61,704 nucleotides of DNA from JBBIQH01 sp964475945 (lineage in GTDB: Archaea; Thermoproteota; Nitrososphaeria; Nitrososphaerales; Nitrosocaldaceae), in the NCBI GenBank assembly GCA_964475945.1, contig CAYYYF010000008.1:1-61704 (forward strand), given 5' to 3'. How positions within the stretch are numbered: the first letter of the stretch is position 1; the number at the start of each line of letters is the position of its first letter. Below the pieces are notes generated by a model. That model saw only the letters and a list, made by a program, of their open reading frames with translations. It did not search any database and was not told the DNA's origin. Shown here piece after piece: positions 58,142 through 61,704 of this stretch. The translations under genes were made by a program, and so were the position numbers.

Positions 58142-59827
58142 CTATGTCTGATTCCTCTTACTCCTCCTACCTATTACGAACCCTGCTACCCCAGCACCTA
58201 CCAGCCCACCTACCAATAGGCTTGTACTCTGTGTAATTAATGGGCTAGTATTGTTGCTGTTACCATCAGTAGTGCTTACCTTTATTGGTGAGTATGCTAC
58301 CTTACCATCTAGCACTACCTCATGCTCCTCCCTTAAAGCATCTTTATATGTAACCTTAACCCTGACATCATATACCCCTTTATCATTGCTAACCTCTTGG
58401 CTTATGGGTATATTGAATGGCAATGGTGAGTTTATAAGCAGATCCCCTAAATACTGTGCACCACCATCTGGCTTAAGATAATCTGCAAGCAGCTCAACGC
58501 TTGTGAATAATGCATCAGCAGAGCCATCGTTAAGTAGGTAGCCAGTAAGGGTAGGCTGCTTACCTACAAATGTTACCTGAAGATCGTACATCTTTATACT
58601 AGCGTTTCCTAATGCATATATACTTACACTCCTACTTGCCCTATGCAATCCTCCCGTGCTATCAAGGTATGTTATGTTCAATGGTATCTCAAATGTCTTG
58701 TTATGCGCATCGTTTGTAGCAAATATACTCAATGGTAGTTTTACACTCTTGCCAGCATCTATACCTGCTAACTTGTAGTAGCCATCACCTATAATGCTTA
58801 TAGGAATGTTAGCAAGAGCACTGGTATCTATACTAACCTCAACATTATAAGCACTCTCATCTCCAACATTGCTTACTATTATGTTACGCTCATTTACTCT
58901 AAGTGTATCTATCCTATGTTCATCTATGCTAACACTTAGATCTGCACTGCTGCTACTACCCTTTACTATAAGGTTAATACTGCTAGCGGTGCTTTTCCTA
59001 TTACCATAAGAATCTGTATACTCAAATACTAACTGCACGCTCTGCAGTGTATTTGCTATGCTAGGGTTTGCGTAAAGGGTTAATATAATTTTGTTAGTGT
59101 TATTAGGCTCTAGTGTTGATAGATCGAATACCTTATCACCAATATCCAATAAATTGCCTGTTGATGCTAGCCTTGCTATTAGTGCAGATGCTGGTGCACT
59201 ACCCTTGTTCGTAACCTCAACCTCTACCATATTCTCTTTACCTGGTGTAAGTATTGGGTTTAATGCTTTAGTATCAAGTATGCTCTTGCCAGTGAGCATG
59301 AACTCAACACCATCGAATATTCTATAACTTAACCCAATATCTTGGGATCTAAAGTACTCAACCCTTAGCACTGCCTTGTATATACCAGGCTTAAGGTCCT
59401 TGCCTACCTTAACAGGGAATTCAAAGTAGAATGTATCACCCCTACCAACCTTAAAGTCATAGGTATCAAATGCTGGCTCCCCTTTTGCCTTACCATATGC
59501 TTCAAAGCCTACAGGTAAGTAAAGCCAACCTCTAACACCAGTCAACTCGAATGCTCCAGAGTTTGCCATCACTGCTATAAGTGTAGCAACACCATCCCCT
59601 GGTGCAACCTCTACCTTTACAGGGAAACCATTGCTTATGCTATTCGGATCACCAAAGTATAGGTTAACGAACTTAACCTCCTTCTCTGTCTCCCTCTGCT
59701 CCCTTATGCATGGATTATCCTGCCCTATTACCTCATAATCTGGGCACTTATTAGGGTCGCTAGGCTCTACTGCATAAGCATTACCCATTAGCAATAGAAT
59801 CATGATGGTAGAAAGGATAAGCCTCAT
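58142..59827 (-). CDS. CARDB-type surface protein of ABC export module
   Basis: 561 aa. Signal peptide 1-19 (LILSTIMILLLMGNAYA). Body of Ig-like CARDB/COG1361 domains (LKPGIYKAVLRVEYF, NPILTPGKENMVEVEVTNKGSAPASAL, RNIIVSNVGDESAYNVEVSID). A C-terminal membrane helix (LLVGGLVGAGVAGFVIG) ends in RRSKRNQT. Overlaps the ATPase gene by 4 bp and precedes the permease by 8 bp. Likely the outside partner, like an adapter, of the exporter. Confidence 0.8.
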   Translation of the reverse strand: MRLILSTIMILLLMGNAYAVEPSDPNKCPDYEVIGQDNPCIREQRETEKEVKFVNLYFGDPNSISNGFPVKVEVAPGDGVATLIAVMANSGAFELTGVRGWLYLPVGFEAYGKAKGEPAFDTYDFKVGRGDTFYFEFPVKVGKDLKPGIYKAVLRVEYFRSQDIGLSYRIFDGVEFMLTGKSILDTKALNPILTPGKENMVEVEVTNKGSAPASALIARLASTGNLLDIGDKVFDLSTLEPNNTNKIILTLYANPSIANTLQSVQLVFEYTDSYGNRKSTASSINLIVKGSSSSADLSVSIDEHRIDTLRVNERNIIVSNVGDESAYNVEVSIDTSALANIPISIIGDGYYKLAGIDAGKSVKLPLSIFATNDAHNKTFEIPLNITYLDSTGGLHRASRSVSIYALGNASIKMYDLQVTFVGKQPTLTGYLLNDGSADALFTSVELLADYLKPDGGAQYLGDLLINSPLPFNIPISQEVSNDKGVYDVRVKVTYKDALREEHEVVLDGKVAYSPIKVSTTDGNSNNTSPLITQSTSLLVGGLVGAGVAGFVIGRRSKRNQT

Positions 59828-60516
59828 ACCATGTACTCAACCTCCTTCTCAACCATACCATCCCTAAGGTATATCGATCTCATACTCATGCTAGCATGTT
59901 CTAGATTATGTGTAACCATTATAACAGTCTTGCCATACCTCTCGCATAGCATCCTAAGCATGTTTATAACCTCTAACCCAGTCTTGCTATCAAGGTTACC
60001 AGTAGGCTCATCTGCAAGTATTATTGTTGGATCGTTTATAAGCGCTCTGGCAATAGCAACCCTCTGCTGCTGCCCCCCAGACAGGGATGTTGGCTTAAAG
60101 TATGCCTTATCCTCTATGCCTAACAACCTGAGAAGTTGTAAAGCCCTTGCTATCCTCTCACCTTTAGGCATACCTGCTATAATAGCAGGTAACTCTACAT
60201 TCCTTAGCACAGTGCTCCTATTTATTAGGTTGTATGCTTGGAATACAAAGCCTATCTTCTTATTCCTTATCCTTGCAAGATCCCTATCCTTGTATGAGTA
60301 TATATCTATACCATCTATGTACACCTTGCCCTGGGTTGGTCTATCAAGTGCACCAAGTAAGTTAAGTAGCGTAGACTTGCCAGATCCTGAGGGTCCTATT
60401 ATGCTTACAAACTCTCCCCTCTTAACCTCCATATTTACACCCTTTAATGCAGTAACCTTTATGTTGTTGCTGTTGTATACCTTAACCAGATTCTCAACCT
60501 TGAGCACTAAATCCAT
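59824..60516 (-). CDS. MacB/LolD-type ABC ATPase
   Basis: 230 aa. Walker A IGPSGSGKSTLLN, Q-loop FVFQAYNLI, signature LSGGQQQRVAIARALI, Walker B IILADEPTGNLD, H-loop VTHNLEHA. First gene of the exporter operon (ATPase, CARDB protein, permease). MacB-type ATPases drive mechanical export with an FtsX permease. Confidence 0.94.
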   Translation of the reverse strand: MDLVLKVENLVKVYNSNNIKVTALKGVNMEVKRGEFVSIIGPSGSGKSTLLNLLGALDRPTQGKVYIDGIDIYSYKDRDLARIRNKKIGFVFQAYNLINRSTVLRNVELPAIIAGMPKGERIARALQLLRLLGIEDKAYFKPTSLSGGQQQRVAIARALINDPTIILADEPTGNLDSKTGLEVINMLRMLCERYGKTVIMVTHNLEHASMSMRSIYLRDGMVEKEVEYMV

Positions 60517-60602
60517 ATATAAATGTATATTATTTTGCCTCTATATAACTCATACTATAAGAATTAGACAGCTTTATATTTACATGCTGCCAACTGTAAT
60601 GC

Positions 60603-61475
60603 ATGGATACCCTAGATCTAGAGATACTAAAGTTACTCATATCTAATGGTAGGGCATCATACAATAGCATAGCATCTAGAATTGGTATAAGCACAAGTAG
60701 TGTAATCTCAAGGGTTAATACCATGATAAGGGAAGGGATAATAGACAGGTTTCTAGCAAGAGTTAACCTTGAGCAACTGGGCTATAGGGTTATCTACCTT
60801 ATGGTTAAGCATGATAGTGATGAGAATGAGCTTCTTAGAAGGCTAGGCTCAATAGGCTATATATTCATGGTAGTTACATGTATAGGAGATTATAGCATAT
60901 TTGCATTGACAGTTGATCCAAGATTAGGTAATAGCAGTGACACTAAACTACTTGATTATGTTAGACCATATAGAATAATCTACAACTTCTCCATGCTAGA
61001 GGCAAGTAAAAGGTTAACATACAATGACCTTAGGATAATAAAGGCCCTTGCAAGGAATGCTAGGGCAAAGGTTAAGGATATAGCAATGGAGCTAGGCATA
61101 TCCATAAAGACAGTTGAGCGTAGAATAAGCAAGATGGTTAATGAGAGGATAATCACATTTACAGCTATTATAAACCCTGCTGCTATAAAAGGGTTTATAA
61201 ACTTCATAATGATAATTAAGGTTAGTGCCCTTACAAGGGTAGAGGATGTGTTAAGTAGTAATCTCCTTATGCCTATTATACATGCAGCAAGTGATACTCT
61301 GGTTGCAGTATTACATGCGCATAGTACAGATGAGATTGATCTACTGCTTAGAAGGGTTAAGATGTTAGATAATGTAAAGGAGGTTGAGTTCTTCATAGTG
61401 CAGAGGATAACGCATGATGACTACTCTAAGATAATAGATAGGATAATAGCAAATAAAGCAGAAGGATTAAATTAA
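60603..61475 (+). CDS. Double-module Lrp/AsnC regulator
   Basis: 290 aa with two complete units: HTH1 (EILKLLISNGRASYNSIASR, ISTSSVISRVNTMIREGII), RAM1 (YRVIYLMVKHDSDENELLRRLGSIGYIFMVVTCIGDYSIFALT), HTH2 (RIIKALARNARAKVKDIAMEL, ISIKTVERRISKMVNERII), RAM2 (FIMIIKVSALTRVEDVLSS). Duplicated Lrp proteins occur in archaea. Divergent from the exporter operon, 86 bp apart, so may control it. Confidence 0.9.
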   Translation: MDTLDLEILKLLISNGRASYNSIASRIGISTSSVISRVNTMIREGIIDRFLARVNLEQLGYRVIYLMVKHDSDENELLRRLGSIGYIFMVVTCIGDYSIFALTVDPRLGNSSDTKLLDYVRPYRIIYNFSMLEASKRLTYNDLRIIKALARNARAKVKDIAMELGISIKTVERRISKMVNERIITFTAIINPAAIKGFINFIMIIKVSALTRVEDVLSSNLLMPIIHAASDTLVAVLHAHSTDEIDLLLRRVKMLDNVKEVEFFIVQRITHDDYSKIIDRIIANKAEGLN

Positions 61476-61494
61476 TATACATATTAATTAAGTT

Positions 61495-61674
61495 ATGGAT
61501 GCTAGATGCCCAAGGTGTGATAAGAGGGCAAGGCTACTTGATGATATGAGCAAGGTAGTATGTAACAACTGTGGTTATGAGAATAGCTATGAGGAGTATA
61601 TCGAGGAGATGAAGGCAAGGGTTTATACATTGATAGATGAGTTTACATTTGAGCTACCCCACCCTAAAGGGTGA
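61495..61674 (+). CDS. 59-aa zinc-ribbon protein
   Basis: MDARCPRCDKRARLLDDMSK then VVCNNCGYENSYEEY: CPRC (C5/C8) and CNNC (C23/C26) form a rubredoxin-like zinc ribbon, followed by an acidic helix. Archaeal TFIIB- or TFS-like ribbons look similar, but no such family is assigned. 19 bp after the Lrp gene, with which it may form a unit. Confidence 0.65.
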   Translation: MDARCPRCDKRARLLDDMSKVVCNNCGYENSYEEYIEEMKARVYTLIDEFTFELPHPKG

Positions 61675-61704
61675 GGCTTCTTGGTTCATAGACTTTAACT
61701 TAAA

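Overview
The window is from a low-GC (roughly 40 %), moderately gene-dense archaeal chromosome. Several lines point to a Nitrososphaerota (Thaumarchaeota) lineage: an aCPSF1/FttA termination factor, eukaryote-type ribosomal protein L15e, class I lysyl-tRNA synthetase, an archaeal proteasome beta subunit, Orc1/Cdc6, an archaeal CoA pathway (pantoate kinase plus phosphopantothenate synthetase), a BHB-type tRNA intron, many leaderless genes with TATA boxes about 25 bp upstream, and a dead cupredoxin gene of the type abundant in ammonia oxidisers. AGG/ATA-rich codon use and small DUF3782-like genes suggest a thermophile, perhaps Nitrosocaldus-like. That placement is inference; no amo or rRNA gene is present.

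Layout. 0-10 kb: hisB (cut by the window edge), a secreted nuclease, Elp3, an alcohol dehydrogenase with a small zinc protein, a thioredoxin-fold protein, proteasome beta with aCPSF1, SepF, a tRNA-thiolation-like PP-loop enzyme and an M24 peptidase. 10-20 kb: an Lrp regulator, a tight four-gene CoA operon (pantoate kinase, PPS, panB, coaBC), a PhoU-like regulator, an M1 aminopeptidase fused to HEAT repeats, an acyl-CoA dehydrogenase and a CoxG-like protein. 20-22 kb: a decayed island, with an AAA ATPase gene shattered by frameshifts and interrupted by a dead cupredoxin, followed by an apparently intact Toprim-like partner gene. 22-24.5 kb: a PhnD-PhnC-PhnE transporter behind a large palindromic operator. 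24.5-28.3 kb: a NUDIX hydrolase, a YjbQ-like protein, a UbiB-like kinase and Hsp20. 28.3-29.5 kb: a gene-poor stretch with a 32-bp direct repeat, a Met/Gly-rich secreted protein without a clear start codon, and a frameshifted remnant.

29.5-36 kb: a PPP phosphatase, thymidylate kinase, HD phosphohydrolase, UMP kinase, PAC2 and SpoIIM-like proteins, then orc1/cdc6. The gene-free 0.4 kb upstream of orc1 holds three repeats that read as origin recognition boxes, so this is a probable replication origin, bordered on the other side by a DHH phosphoesterase. 36-46 kb: small membrane and HEAT proteins, two corrin-ring methyltransferases (cbiE, cbiH), F420/flavin-type oxidoreductases, AIM24, TyrRS, LysRS, a tRNA-Arg with an 11-nt intron, and a beta-carbonic anhydrase. 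46-54.6 kb: small regulators, a class V aminotransferase, a degenerate RecA-fold protein, a secreted beta-propeller, TruD, L15e and argininosuccinate lyase. 54.6-56.4 kb: two nuclease-like accessory genes, then tRNA-Gly(CCC). 56.5-61.7 kb: a pterin-dehydratase-like protein, a MacB/LolCDE-like ABC module with a CARDB-type surface protein, a double Lrp regulator and a zinc-ribbon protein.

The most striking regulatory pattern is a set of compact divergent promoters. At three loci the two leaderless start codons lie exactly 49 bp apart (first base to first base) with one palindromic TATA-like element at the midpoint. At three others the starts are 34-39 bp apart and the two TATA boxes are interlocked.
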